Part shown: positions 40,114 to 51,492 of the stretch, one piece after another
Numbering within the stretch: position 1 is the first letter of the stretch
Layout of the letters: each line of letters opens with the position of its first letter
Position numbers and translations under genes: made by a program
Notes under the pieces: generated by a model
Seen by the model: only the letters and a program-made list of their open reading frames with translations
Told to the model about the DNA's origin: nothing
Databases searched by the model: none
Origin: Spongilla lacustris
Taxonomy: Eukaryota; Porifera; Demospongiae; Spongillida; Spongillidae
Length of the DNA stretch: 64,000 nt
Direction: 5' to 3'
Assembly: GCA_949361645.1 (NCBI GenBank)
Contig: OX442433.1
Coordinates: forward strand, 230,001 to 294,000

Positions 40114-40393
40114 TCTGCACAGTATAAAAAGAAACCATGAAAATAAACGCGAGTGACTAGCATATCCTTACTTTTCTGAACAGCTGCTTCGAACCTATCA
40201 CCCTAAATTATACTGTAGTTCCGGGGCAATTGCAGCCTTATTTAATGTCTGAATTCACGTGAGCCGTCCAAAGGTCATTATCGCGCGGTCAAAGGTTATT
40301 GGTACTGGTCGCGGATCTGACGCTGCAGGTGATGGGTCACGCCACATGACGTAATTGGTTGCCTCGCCTCTTGCACACCCCTCTCTTGCGAGA
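40114..40393. promoter_or_regulatory. 280-bp bidirectional promoter of the two PEPCK genes
   Basis: Between the two divergent start codons lie an E-box palindrome TCACGTGA (40255-40262), a nuclear-receptor half-site AAAGGTCA (40270-40277), a DR1-like GGTCAAAGGTTA (40287-40298), another half-site GGGTCA (40335-40340), a CRE-like TGACGTAA (40347-40354) and two inverted CCAAT boxes (ATTGG at 40298-40302 and 40354-40358). The CRE-like octamer is the reverse complement of TTACGTCA, the core of the CRE in the vertebrate cytosolic PEPCK promoter. Function is inferred from motif matches only. Confidence 0.55.
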
Positions 40394-43300
40394 ATGATAA
40401 GAGCGTTCGCTTCACGGTTAGGAGAGGAGAGTGTGACGACGTGTTAATAATTTTCACTATATTTATAGGTTACCTTGCCTGGTTGGCAAAAGGGGCTTTC
40501 AGCTTAAACGATCGCTGACGTCCGACATTAAAGTGAGCAGCTTGACACCAGCGATACAGAAATTTATCGACGAAAACGTGAGGTTGTGCCGACCTGACAA
40601 CGTCTACGTTTGTGACGGATCTGAAAGGGAGAACCAGGCTTTCGTGAGCAGACTTATACGGGACGGCCGTCTCACGAAGTTAGAGAAATACGAAAACTGG
40701 TCAGTCTGCTTTGTTTGTTTTTTTTTTTCTACCAGCTTAGGGTTAGGGTTATTAGGTTTCATGGAACTGATTCTGTGCTTTTTTTTTTGTAGCTATTTGG
40801 CGAGGACCGACCCTGCTGATGTGGCGAGGGTGGAAAGTAGGACATTCGTATGCACAGAGCGGAAGGAAGATGCGGTTCCTATTCCGAAAACGGGGGTAGA
40901 AGGAATGCTTGGAAATTGGAAGCCACCTGGCGTGATGGACGAAGAACTAGGACACAAGTTTCACGGATGCATGACTGGTAAGAGAGATCACGCGACGCCT
41001 AAGAGTCAAGAACATACATACTATCCCAGAAACGATGTTTTTAACCAAATAAATTAGATACCACAAACAAGTGGTCGTCCGCCGGCACAATACACTGGCG
41101 TATGGTCTACAAAGCCCAACTTTGTTAACTAACCTGTTTTATTGCATTTGTTGAACTGCACAGCCTGATAGTTACAGAGAAGATTGGCATGCATACTGAG
41201 TTGTAATATATCTTTGCCATCAGAAACATTAGGAGTAGCACTTGGTCTTGTTAGTAGTAACTGTTGTAACTGCCCCTAAGCCATTACTAAGTCTTAGAGT
41301 GCTTGTCTGCTTGGTGTGTGCTTGTCTACTTGGTGTGTGCTTGTCTGCTTGGTGTGTGCTTGTCTGCTTGGTGTGTGCTTGTCTGCTTGGTGTGTGTTTG
41401 TCTGCTTGGTGTGTGCCTGTCTGCTTGGTGTGTGCCTGTCTGCTTGGTGTGTGCTTGTCTGCTTGGTGTGTGCTTGTCTGCTTGGTGTATGCTTGTCTGC
41501 TTGGTGTGTGCTTGTCTGCTTGGTGTGTGCTTGGTGTGTGCTTGTCTACTTGGTGTGTGCTTGGTGTGTGCTTGGTGTGTGCCTGTCTGCTTGGTGTGTG
41601 CTTGGTGTCTGCTTGGTGTGTGCTTGTCTGCTTGGTGTGTGCCTGTCTGCTTGGTGTGTGCTTGTCTGCTTGGTGTGTGCTTGTCTGCTTGGTGTGTGCT
41701 TGTCTGCTTGGTGTGTGCTTGTCTGCTTGGTGTGTGCTTGTCTGCTTGGTGTGTGCTTGTCTGCTTGGTGTGTGCTTGTCTGCTTGGTGTGTGCTTGTCT
41801 GCTTGGTGTCTGCTTGGTGTGTGCCTGTCTGCTTGGTGTGTGCTTGGTGTCTGCTTGTTGTGTGCTTGTCTGCTTGGTGTGTGCTTGTCTGCTTGGTGTG
41901 AGCTTGTCTGCTTGGTGTGTGCTTGTCTGTTTGGTGTGTGCTTGGTGTGTGCTTGTCTGTTTGGTGTGTGCTTGGTGTGTGCTTGTCTGTTGGTGTGTGC
42001 TTGGTGTGTGCTTGTCTGTTTGGTGTGTGCTTGGTGTGTGCTTGTCTGTTTGGTGTGTGGTAAAAAACAAAGATGAAATCATTTATTGTGGTCAGCACTC
42101 AAAGCCTCCAGATACTACTTGTATGTATTGTAGCTTGGACATTTGGAGTGCCATAACCATGACTGAGAGCCATGAGCCATTCTATTGTTTACATCATTAT
42201 GTAAACTTTTAAAAAAAATTTCTTCACTTAGGACGTACCATGTATGTCATACCTTTCTGCATGGGGCCTGTTGGTTCCCCTCTGTCCAAGATTGGTGTTC
42301 AGCTCACCGACTCTGAGTATGTGGTGGCCAGTATGCGCATCATGACTCGCATGGGAAAGCACGTGCTGGACACCCTGGGCAACGGAGAATTCATCAGATG
42401 TCTCCATTCCGTTGGTCACCCTCTTGCTGATGGGGAAGCAGATGTGCACTGGCCATGCAACCCGTCAAAGGTTTCCATTGTGCACTTCCCGGAGAGAAAT
42501 GAGATCAAGTCATTTGGCAGTGGTTATGGAGGCAACTCCCTTCTTGGTAAGAAGTGTGTAGCATTGAGGATAGCATCCATCCTGGGAAAGAAAGAAGGCT
42601 GGCTTGCGGAACACACACTGGTAAGCGGTGTGCATTATTTGAGATACTTTCTTTATCAAACTGTGCATGTACATGTGCACATAATGATCCTGCCAGATTC
42701 TGGGTCTCACAAACCCACAAGGTGTCAAGAAGTACATCGTCGCTGCATTCCCCAGCGCCTGTGGAAAGACCAACCTTGCCATGATCAAACCAACCCTACC
42801 CGGTTGGAAGGCAGAGTGTGTGGGAGATGACATTGCCTGGATGAAGTTTGATAACAAGGGTCGTTTGAGGGCCATTAACCCTGAGGCTGGCTTCTTTGGT
42901 GTGGCGCCCGGCACCTGCAACAAGACCAACGCCATCGCCATGGCCACCATCCTCAAGGACACCATCTTCACCAATGTCGCTGAGACCAGTGATGGTGGGG
43001 TGTACTGGGAAGGACTAGAGAAGGAGGTCGATTTTACCAAGATCTCAATAACGGATTGGAAGGGCAAACCATGGACCTATGGCTCAAAGACAGAAGCAGC
43101 CCATCCTAATTCAAGGTTCTGTGTTCCAGCAAAGAATTGTCCTGACATGGACCCGCGCTGGGAAGATCCGGAGGGAGTTCCAATTGATGCCATCCTCTTT
43201 GGTGGTCGCAGACCGGCTGCCATACCACTTGTTTACGAAGCCTACAACTGGAGGCATGGAGTGTTTGTGGGGGCCTCCATGAGGTCTGAGAGCACGGCGG

Positions 43301-43782
43301 CCGCGGAGCACCAGGGGAAGCAGATTATGCACGATCCCTTTGCCATGAGGCCGTTCTTCGGGTACAGCTTTGCGCAGTACCTTGGCCACTGGCTGAGCCT
43401 CGAGTGCAGGCCCGGAATCCAACTGCCCAAGATCTTCCACGTCAACTGGTTCCGCAAGAACTGGGAGGGTCAGTTTTTGTGGCCTGGATTTGGTGACAAC
43501 TCGCGTGTCCTCGACTGGATCCTTCGTCGCTGTGATGGAGAGGACATAGCTGTGCCCTCGCCCATTGGTCTGCTGCCCAAGCCAGGAAGTATCAACACAA
43601 AGGGTCTTAAGGACCCAGTTGACATGGAAGCAGTGTTCAAGCTGTGTAAAGATGAACTGAAGGCTGAAGCCTTGAGCCTGGAAAAGTACTTCAACGACCA
43701 GTTGCCTGGCCAGCTGCCATTGCCCATTAAGGAAGAGCTAGACGCCTTCAAGAAAAGGATAGCACACATGTCCTGCTGCTAA
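40394..43782 (+). CDS. PCK2: Phosphoenolpyruvate carboxykinase (GTP), mitochondrial-type
   Basis: Second PEPCK. A first small exon (40394-40416) joins across a 52-nt intron to 40469 onward, giving an N-terminus [17 protein letters not shown], then [13 protein letters not shown], before the mature homology starts at [13 protein letters not shown]. That extension is basic and free of acidic residues for its first 20-odd positions, like a mitochondrial presequence; without this exon the frame has no ATG. The catalytic blocks are all present: [117 protein letters not shown]. It ends RIAHMSCC. One intron carries a 760-bp minisatellite. Confidence 0.95.
41298..42058. repeat. 19-bp minisatellite in a PEPCK-M intron
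   Basis: About 45 units built from tgcttgtctgcttggtgtg, with shortened forms (tgcttggtgtg). Long cysteine/leucine-rich frames on + and Thr/His-rich frames on - are artefacts. Confidence 0.95.
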
Positions 43783-44351
43783 CATTACAGAAGAGTGACA
43801 CGTTGGTGGTGGAGGGTTGTTTGTAGGGGTGGTGCAGTGTATGTACATATATATATATTATTATTATATATTATGAAGTTTTAATAATTTATATAAAGTC
43901 TTAACAAGTACACACACATGAAGACACAGTGACTGTACACAGTACACACAGCTGGCGTGAAGGCTGTGTGGCAACAGGGAGACGATCCTGAGGTCAGCGA
44001 AGCTCAGTGGAGAGAGAAGACATTGCACATTAACAACAAATGCTTGACAAACCATAACACAATGGTCAACCAAAAAGGGGTGGGGACTTTCTTTTTTTTC
44101 CCAATCCAATCTTGCCATCTTTTCTTGTTCCATTTTTTTTCCTCCCTTCTCTTTTCTTTTTTTTTAGGGCTTCTTTTCTTTTCTTGCCATCTTTTCTTTC
44201 CCACTTTTTTTTTTGAACAGGGGGCGGGGCCACAGTACACACAGCAACAGACACAAAGTATTTTTTTTCTTTTTTTTTTTGAACATACAATGTGATGCAA
44301 CAAGGTTCAAATAACAGTGATCATGTGTGCAGACATTCTACATGTGTTCTG
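43783..44351. other. Convergent 3' region PEPCK-M / PABPN1
   Basis: About 570 bp holding both 3' ends. It contains an AT-rich patch (43845-43895) and pyrimidine/T-rich stretches (44088-44280) on the plus strand. No gene seen; short basic frames here are composition artefacts. Confidence 0.6.
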
Positions 44352-45546
44352 TCAGTAAGGGGCATACCAGTTGCTTCTTGCCCTTCCCCTGTAAACGACA
44401 ATGCATCAATTGAACACTACTACCGCTTATGGCCAAAAACCAAACACAAATAGTGAAATGAGAGGGATGGGTAAAAAAAAAAACCCACAAAAACGCACCT
44501 GAAGGCTCTTCCACGACTACCTCCGCGGTAGAAGTAAGGCATGGGGATGGCCGCCATGTAAGGAAAGAAGCTACTTGGGCCTGCTCCCCTGAAGCCGCCC
44601 CGCCCACGACGCATAGGCCTCATTGCCCCTCTGTTTGTGGTCGACAAACCAGGCTTGTTTGTACGCTTAGCAACAACCTGTTAGGATAAACAGAAGGTTG
44701 GAAGAGAAAAGTATATACAAGAGAATGAATAATAGAAACACGTAAGCTGTATAATGTATACCTTAATCTGACGGCCCTTGAACAGTGATTCATCCAATGC
44801 TTGGGCATTGGGTATCGAGTCCTTATCTGTAAATTCCACGTACGCATACCTGAAGTCAAAACGAAAAGTAGTGCGAAAGTAGCCGGGGTAAGGGGCAGAT
44901 CTTTCCTTACCCTTTCGGGTGTCCAGTGTACTTGTCGCAAAGAATTGTAACGCGATTTATGGCGCCACAGCCGTGAAAGTGTTGGCCTAGCTCCTCAGCT
45001 GTTGCATGGTAATCAACCTGTTTGCACACGGATTATACCTTTTTGCAAGAGCAACACAACGTTCCTTACGTTTCCGACGTATATCGACCTGGTATCCATT
45101 TCCATCTTCTCTTCTGGTGTAGGAAAATCTGCAAGAACCCACCACAGCCCGCTAAATCAATGTCGCGGAGACCCCGAGAACACTAACTTGTTTTGTTAGA
45201 CATTATTTGCTTCTCCACTTCGCCCTGCATCTCCTTCAACTTCTCGGCCTCTTCCTCCATCTCCTTCACTCTTTGCCTGATAGCCTCAATTTCCTGAAAG
45301 AACGCTTTCTTGTAAGGCGATTGTCGTACCACAGGTATAGGAGCTTCCTACCGGGTCTTCTGCCTGTTCACCGCTGCCTTCATCTTGGTCCAAAATATTA
45401 AGCTCTCGATCCTGATCGTCGTTGGTGGAAACGTCACCCAAAACAGTGTCAAGGAGTGCATTGTCATCGTCTCCATCCGCAATATCTGCTGTAAGCTTAT
45501 CTTCCACGCTTTCTGGAGTTCGAGTTCCTTCAAAACTTTCCGCCAT
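44352..45546 (-). CDS. PABPN1: Nuclear poly(A)-binding protein (PABPN1/PABP2)
   Basis: Stimulates poly(A) polymerase and sets tail length in the nucleus. It starts [17 protein letters not shown] at 45546 with an acidic N-terminus. A coiled-coil ([19 protein letters not shown]) follows, then the linker [20 protein letters not shown] (RNP2 is IYVGNV). RNP1 is [14 protein letters not shown]. After [16 protein letters not shown] comes an Arg/Gly-rich tail [11 protein letters not shown], and splicing to the last exon gives [12 protein letters not shown], like the RGRARxxxWYSPY-type end of animal PABPN1. The start codon of Aurora kinase lies only 94 bp upstream on the other strand, an arrangement implying a shared promoter. 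Confidence 0.96.
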
Positions 45547-45640
45547 ACCTAGACAGTTGCGTGCGAGAGAACTTTTTACTTTTTGCGCATGCGTGGTAAG
45601 CATCAATTCAAAATTCGGGTAGCACAGATCGATCTATACA
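45547..45640. promoter_or_regulatory. 94-bp divergent promoter PABPN1 / Aurora
   Basis: Contains TGCGCATGCGT (45584-45594), an NRF1-type palindrome. Confidence 0.55.
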
Positions 45641-47557
45641 ATGGACCGCCACCCATCCAGTATTAAGAACCTGACTACTCAAGTAAGGCTGTTACAGATA
45701 TCTGAAATCGTTCTTGCTATTCTTTTTAAATTTAGGTAAAGGAACTTAAACTTGGCAGCGTCGATAAGGAAAATGTCCCGACCCAAGAAGGTCAACCAGA
45801 TATGCCGCTTACCGCTACGACTCTTCCACAAAAACGTGATCATGGTACTGAGACTAAGCAACCTGTTAAGGTACGTTTATTTGCCAGAAATTCATCAACA
45901 TCAACATTCACACACTTCCCCCCACCCCCCCTCCCCCCCCCCACCCCTCTTTCCTTGCTCCACTGTATCTCAGATCTTATTCGGCGCAGTACCGCGGCCT
46001 CTGGAAGAAGGACAGAGCCAAGCCACCACAAGCACTGCAAGTACCGTTACAGCGGGATTCAATGGTGATGAAGCCAAGACAGATGACTCTGGAGCAGAGT
46101 ATGCTACTGAAAAGTGGCAGGTCTGGTTTGCTTTTACTTCCCCACTTTATGCAGAAAGAAGAGGTGGTCGCTGGAGGACTTTGACATTGGGAAACCACTT
46201 GGCAGGGGTTAGTGTTCAAAAGATAGGAAATAAATGTACCTACATTAGCTACGGATAGGACGAAATAAGTGATATGTACTAATTTTATGTCCTCTTCCTT
46301 TGCAGGAAAGTTTGGGAGTGTATATTTAGCAAGAGAGAAGAAAACAAAGTTTGTGGTTGCTCTTAAGGTATACAGTCTGATAGCTTTCACTGTGAATATG
46401 TATAATAATTATATATTATATATTTAAAGGTTCTTTTCAAGTCGCAATTGCAGAAAGCACAAGTCGAACACCAGTTGCGACGAGAAATCGAAATCCAGTC
46501 TCACTTGAGGTACGTATCTGTTCAAAACCCCACCATGGTGATTGTTCCATCTGCCCTACAGACATCCAAACATTCTGCGGTTGTACGGCTATTTCTATGA
46601 TAGCATACGTGTTTACCTCATCCTTGAGTACGCCCCGCAAGGAGAACTGTACAAGCAACTACAGAAAGATACCAAGTTCACTGAGAGGCGCTCTGCAACA
46701 GTAAATCATGCACACACTATACTGTAACAGCCGCTTTTCAATAATGTAATATCAGTACATAGCTCAGCTGGCTGATGCCCTGATGTACTGCCATTCAAAG
46801 AAAGTAATTCACCGCGATATCAAGCCAGAAAACCTACTTGTCAGCTTGAAGGTAAAGAGGGGCGAATGCTGCCACTTGCCCATGTTCCCATCATACTGTC
46901 AACCTCCAGGGGGACCTGAAGATTGCAGACTTTGGCTGGTCGGTACATGCGCCTTCTTCAAGGTGACTTGATGCATCTTGTCAATGCCTTACCAGGCTTC
47001 ACCGGTGATTATACTTGCCTTAGGCGCACCACGCTTTGTGGCACGCTAGACTACCTCCCACCAGAAATGGTTGAGAATCGACGACACGATGAGAAGGTTT
47101 GTTAGTGCTATATGTCCTGTTACCCACCGCTCCCCTTCTAGGTTGACCTGTGGGGACTTGGTGTGCTCTGCTATGAGTTTCTAGTGGGGAAGGCCCCATT
47201 TGAAGCACCCACATCTGAAGAAACACACAGAAGGATATCAAAGGTACAATGCACATGTCATTTATTTACCATTACAGAACTTACGATGCTAACACCTTTC
47301 CAGGTTGACCTGCAGTTTCCTAGCCATGTCTCAGCAGGGGCCCGTGACCTTATATCCAAGGTATATTATATTGTGCATATTTGTGGTGTAGATCTCCTCC
47401 CAACATGGCAATTTTCCTATTTTCTCAGCTTCTAAAACATGATCCTCAGAAGCGGTTGCCACTCGTTGAAGTCCTTAAGCATTCATGGGTGCTGGAAAAT
47501 GCTGAGAAGTTGCCTCAGCCTCCAAGCTGTCAGCAGCCAGAGCTCAGCACTGTTTGA
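45641..47557 (+). CDS. Aurora kinase
   Basis: Mitotic serine/threonine kinase. It starts [18 protein letters not shown] at 45641 with a short N-terminal extension. The kinase domain runs [141 protein letters not shown] and [20 protein letters not shown], ending PELSTV. The activation-loop Thr and the [12 protein letters not shown](T)TLCGT signature are diagnostic of Aurora. I see only one Aurora here and cannot say whether it is A- or B-type; early animals often have a single or recently split gene. Confidence 0.95.
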
Positions 47558-47702
47558 ATACCATTATGTTTAAATATACGTGTGTATCTTCATTCTCTGT
47601 GTGTAACTTTTTTTTGCCCTGTTTGTATGAAGTGAGACAGTTCATTACTGCAAATTTCTGTTGTAAAGTGTGTTTTAAAAGAAAATTATGACAGCACATG
47701 TT

Positions 47703-48834
47703 TTAAGAAAACAAATCAGGGAGAATATCCTCAGCAAAGAGAGAATAATCAGCTGGGAGGACCACATTATGTTGCTCCATGGTAGGTAATGACTTTGTTG
47801 GTTCCAAAACCTTATCTGCTTTCTCCGACTTCTTATGTGGCTTGCTCTGTGCCTTACGATCAGGCATTTTCAGCTGCCGTGTGAACCTGTGTCACCCAGT
47901 GCAGTGTCAGCTTTTGATGTGAATGATGGCAGCACAGAACTTGCCTATCTATGCGCTGAAAGTTCTCTTCCATCTTTGCATTGGCCAGCTCCACAAGGTG
48001 GCTCATGTACTGCGTAGGGATGTGACCATGGTGCACAGATGGTGGCCATATACACACTTACTTCTGCACCAACCAGAAGCTTCCCACTGCAGGCAATAGG
48101 AGCTTCTAATGAATGGGTACTGCGCACTGCCTGGAGAGACAGCCAACAATGAAGAACCAGGTGACCAAACTCACTTGGTCTCGTTCCCAGACTGATATGC
48201 TTATTGCTATAGCATATCAGTCTGGGACGAGACCACAACCTTACCAGCATAATTCGGTCCCTCCTTCCAATGGTAATACCAGAATTCCTGAACCCCGAAC
48301 TCACAGCCACCTGAAGCTAGAGACCACCTTGGCATTACACAGCCCGCACACGTGGGCGGAGGCACAACCATGCTTTGGGCGGTCTCTATCGTCCTGCACA
48401 TCACGTGGACTATAAAAGGCTCAAATTTAAAGAACACATATCCGTCCTGCGGCAATCCAGGTGCGTTTAGAAGTGACCACTGAAGAGAGGAGGTGGTTAA
48501 CGTACAGGTGCGCAAAGATTAGAACAACCATTACTATTTCCGGGATCTTCAACGGAACGTGCGACACGAGAATCCAACGGCATCCTTTCTTGGAGTTTTG
48601 AGGATCCTGCATTTCTAATATATGTCCCATTATTACTCTACAGGGCATGGTTCCACTCACCTGGCAGTAGATAGTTATCCGACCTGAGCAAGAACTAGTG
48701 GTGTAGCAAGTTTCCATGGAGTTGATGTGCTCGATCAGAGGTACAATCGCGTCATCGACAGCACCTTTGCGACTTAAGTCCACCCTCTCCAGAGACGCGC
48801 ACTTTTCGACGTTGAACTCCAATTGAGTTGCCAT
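47703..48834 (-). CDS. TYW3: tRNA wybutosine-synthesising protein 3 homologue
   Basis: TYW3 catalyses the N-4 methylation step in making wybutosine at position 37 of tRNA-Phe, using S-adenosylmethionine. It starts MATQLEFNVEKCASLERVD at 48834. Conserved pieces: DLSRKGAVDDAIVPLIEHIN, TTSSCSGRITIYCQ, GCRWILVSHVPL, FKFEPFIVHVMCRTIETAQS, VAVSSGFRNSGITIGRR, AVRSTHSLEAPIACSGKLLV, YMSHLVELANAKMEENFQRI and a charged tail KPHKKSEKADKVLEP. It ends AEDILPDLFS. One intron (47887-47944) has a GC donor, AG/GCAAGT, supported because only that junction keeps the frame into FTRQLKMPDR. Another 114-nt intron (48131-48244) contains a strong hairpin. Confidence 0.93.
48176..48235. repeat. Near-perfect inverted repeat (24-bp arms, 11-nt loop) in a TYW3 intron
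   Basis: Left arm 48177-48200 (ggtctcgttcccagactgat plus atgc) pairs with the right arm 48212-48234 with a single bulged T; the loop is ttattgctata. The hairpin begins about 9 nt from the TYW3 5' splice site and occupies half of the 114-nt intron. Confidence 0.9.
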
Positions 48835-49319
48835 GTGTGCTGTTAGCAACTTTAATTATAATAATAGGTCTACAGTCGAGCCGGTCCTGGAACGGTTTCG
48901 GAAATACACAAGCGAAGTACTTAACGAAGGGGCAACGCTTGCATTGAAATGTAATATGCTCACGCCTATATATTTGACAGTTCAGTAGCTGAAGATGTTT
49001 CCAATGTGTCAGCTAATGCTCCATAACAGGAAATGATCGGATTGGTTTAGATGTAGGAATCGTAAGCCTCAGTTGAGTAAAACGTAAGCAAACAAGGGAT
49101 TACGAAAATTGAGACCTGCATTTAGCAAACTTACCTGTATATTGTTTCTAATGTGATGATTCATCACTGCAAGTTCTCTTTAAAACATAAATACTTCCAT
49201 CGTGAATGGCCCATTTTTTTGCCTTAATATTTTGAAAAATGATGTCTTTCAACAACAAATAACAACACACAAAAGTACAAACTGTTAAGTCCAACACCAA
49301 ATGCATTCGGCTCCTAGCA
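48835..49319. other. Intergenic stretch between TYW3 start and FAM210 end
   Basis: 485 bp, AT-rich toward 49140-49320. It should hold the TYW3 promoter and the FAM210 3'-UTR. No gene seen. Confidence 0.6.
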
Positions 49320-49945
49320 TTACTTAGAAGGGTTTGGAACTTGCTTCATCCACCCCTTGATCCTAAGTTGCTTGACAATAAGGGGTGCACACACGATGGT
49401 AGTAGTAGCCCTTACAGGAAGGAATATCTTGTGGAGAAGGTACGCTATGGCTGCGGTTGACGCACCCTTAGAAACTCCAGACGAGTGAACGTTGAAATAA
49501 TGTAACACCTTATCTACGTCCAGTCCGCTACGAATGAAGTAGATACACATCATGACGATTACTACACACACACACGGGAGTTTTATGCTTACTGTTTCAC
49601 GAGAAAGTAACACGTGCCGTATGAGAAAAGTGATATAGCCGTATGAAATACGACTGCAACTGTTCCGTAGTCCTTCAACACCTTTTTAACCTTTTGTATG
49701 TAAGATTTGGGCTCTGTATCTTTTTGAACATCTTCGATGTTCGTGGAAAAGACGGAGCACCTCACTACTTGCGGAGGTGCGGAACGTCCGGCAACGTGCG
49801 ATGGATACTTTTGTTGGTGGAACGGTAAATCCAGTAAGGTATATGGTCGCTGAGGTGCTGGTGAAGTCACATGTCTCACAAGGTTCTGTACGCTCAACCT
49901 TGCCAATGGTACGCCACGTACACAGGGCCTCGAATAGTTCCACAT
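49320..49945 (-). CDS. FAM210 (DUF1279) mitochondrial membrane protein
   Basis: Two-exon gene. It starts MWNYSRPCVRGVPLARLSVQ at 49945, an Arg-rich, acid-free N-terminus like a mitochondrial presequence. The DUF1279 domain reads KVKKVLKDYGTVAVVFHTAI, SLFSYGTCYFLVKQSGLDVD, STAAIAYLLHKIFLPVRATT, TIVCAPLIVKQLRIKGWMK, with two hydrophobic spans, and it ends VPNPSK. Vertebrate FAM210A/B are mitochondrial and influence mitochondrial translation or energy state; the A/B split cannot be assigned here. Its start is 84 bp from that of POLA2 on the other strand. The alternative upstream GTG in frame is not needed. Confidence 0.9.
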
Positions 49946-50014
49946 GACCACGCGCACACACAATTATGCGAAATTCCAAACTTTTTTTTTTTTTTTTTGT
50001 ACGGCCACGGTTCG

Positions 50015-50023
50015 GGCGGGAAA
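50015..50023 (+). promoter_or_regulatory. E2F-type site ahead of POLA2
   Basis: GGCGGGAAA, the reverse complement of the canonical E2F consensus TTTCCCGCC, ends 6 nt before the POLA2 start codon. It lies in the 84-bp gap to the divergent FAM210 gene. POLA-primase genes are classic E2F targets in animals. Confidence 0.6.
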
Positions 50024-50029
50024 TAAGAA

Positions 50030-50508
50030 ATGTCTGACGTGGAGTTGGTCAGGGAATTCGAAGCTGTTGGGTTCGACATAAAAGCGGGCCTATTTCATAA
50101 AGGTAATGCAATATCTCTTTTGGCGTATTTTAATTACTCTCTGTCTTACCGATCAGTCCGAGAGATTGGCACCAAATATTCGCTTGAATCTGATTCGCTT
50201 TATAACGAATGGGCGGCTTTTGCCCTGCAGCACGGCTGTTCAGAAGTCACGGAAGAGGGCTTGGAAAAATGGGAATCGCAGGTGAGGCGCGTATAATGGT
50301 TCGTGACGTGTGACGTAATTACACACCACGCAAAGCTGGAATCAAAAGCTAAGGTCCGGCATCAAGTGAATCACACTCCCGTTAGTCGGAACAGGGTCGC
50401 TCCTAGAACGCAAGGCTCTTCACGCATGTTAGCACAAACTTGACGCTCCGCTCGCATCCATTCACATCTGCAAATTACTTGCTGCATACATACGTACATA
50501 TATAACAT

Positions 50509-50559
<51 letters not shown>

Positions 50560-51425
50560 TGCACACGTGCGCCATGGGCAGGATATCTTCGGACATGGAT
50601 GTGGATGCAGCCATCATAGGAACATATGCCTCAAATGATGAGGAGAAGAAGAAACTGGTATGTGCAACCTCCCTCCTTCCCACCCCAGACACGCCTCCTT
50701 TCCCCTTCACCTCTAACACACACTCCTCCACACCACTGCCTCCATCATTTAAACACCCTCATTTATTGTCTTCCAGGGGAAAAGGATGCTAGAAGAGACC
50801 ACACCCACCACACCCATTTCCAAGGCCAGACATGTGTCCAATGGTGTGTCACATGTCAGCTCACCTTCATCACATGACTCCACTGTTGGAAGTAGTACAA
50901 GGTTTGTTTTTCCCTCCCTCCCTCCCTCCCTCCCTCCCTCCCTCCCTCCCTCCCTCCCTCCCTCCCTCCCTCCCTCCCTCCCTCCCTCCCTCCCTCCCTC
51001 CCTCCCTCCCTCCCTCCCTCCCTCCCTCCCTCCCCTCCCTCCCTCCCTCCCTCACTCACTCACTCACTCACTCACTCACTCCCTCCTCCACACCCACCCC
51101 CACACACCCACACACACCCAGCCTCTTACCAGGGACCCCTGGTGTGAGGTATTCCCAGAGACAGAACGCAGGGAATGTGGCATGTGTGCTGAATGAAGAG
51201 GCCATCCCTGTTGTGTGGAAAGGAGCTGGTGTAACCTCGTCAATTGGTTATTACGATACAGAGAATGCCATTGAAGAACCGTACAAGTATATGTTTCAGA
51301 AGGTGTCTGAGAAAGCCATGGGTGAGTGATCATATTGGGTGAGTCTGTTCCTGCCCTTGTTTATGATAATATTGTGTGGTGTGTATGTTTGCTTTCATAT
51401 GTGTGCGTCAAATATGTGTACATGC

Positions 51426-51492
<67 letters not shown>

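Noticed and set aside
40125..40131. tataaaa as a TATA box of PEPCK-C
   Set aside because: Orientation and position (12-18 bp upstream of the ATG, on the opposite strand) do not fit.
40738..40756. ttagggttaggg in a PEPCK-M intron as an interstitial telomere
   Set aside because: Only two units; expected by chance at this scale.
41229..42212. Frames of 200-300 codons ([10 protein letters not shown] or QADKHTPS repeats)
   Set aside because: Translation of the 19-bp minisatellite in a PEPCK-M intron.
44004..44303. Lys-rich minus-strand frames
   Set aside because: Composition artefact of T-rich 3' flank between PEPCK-M and PABPN1.
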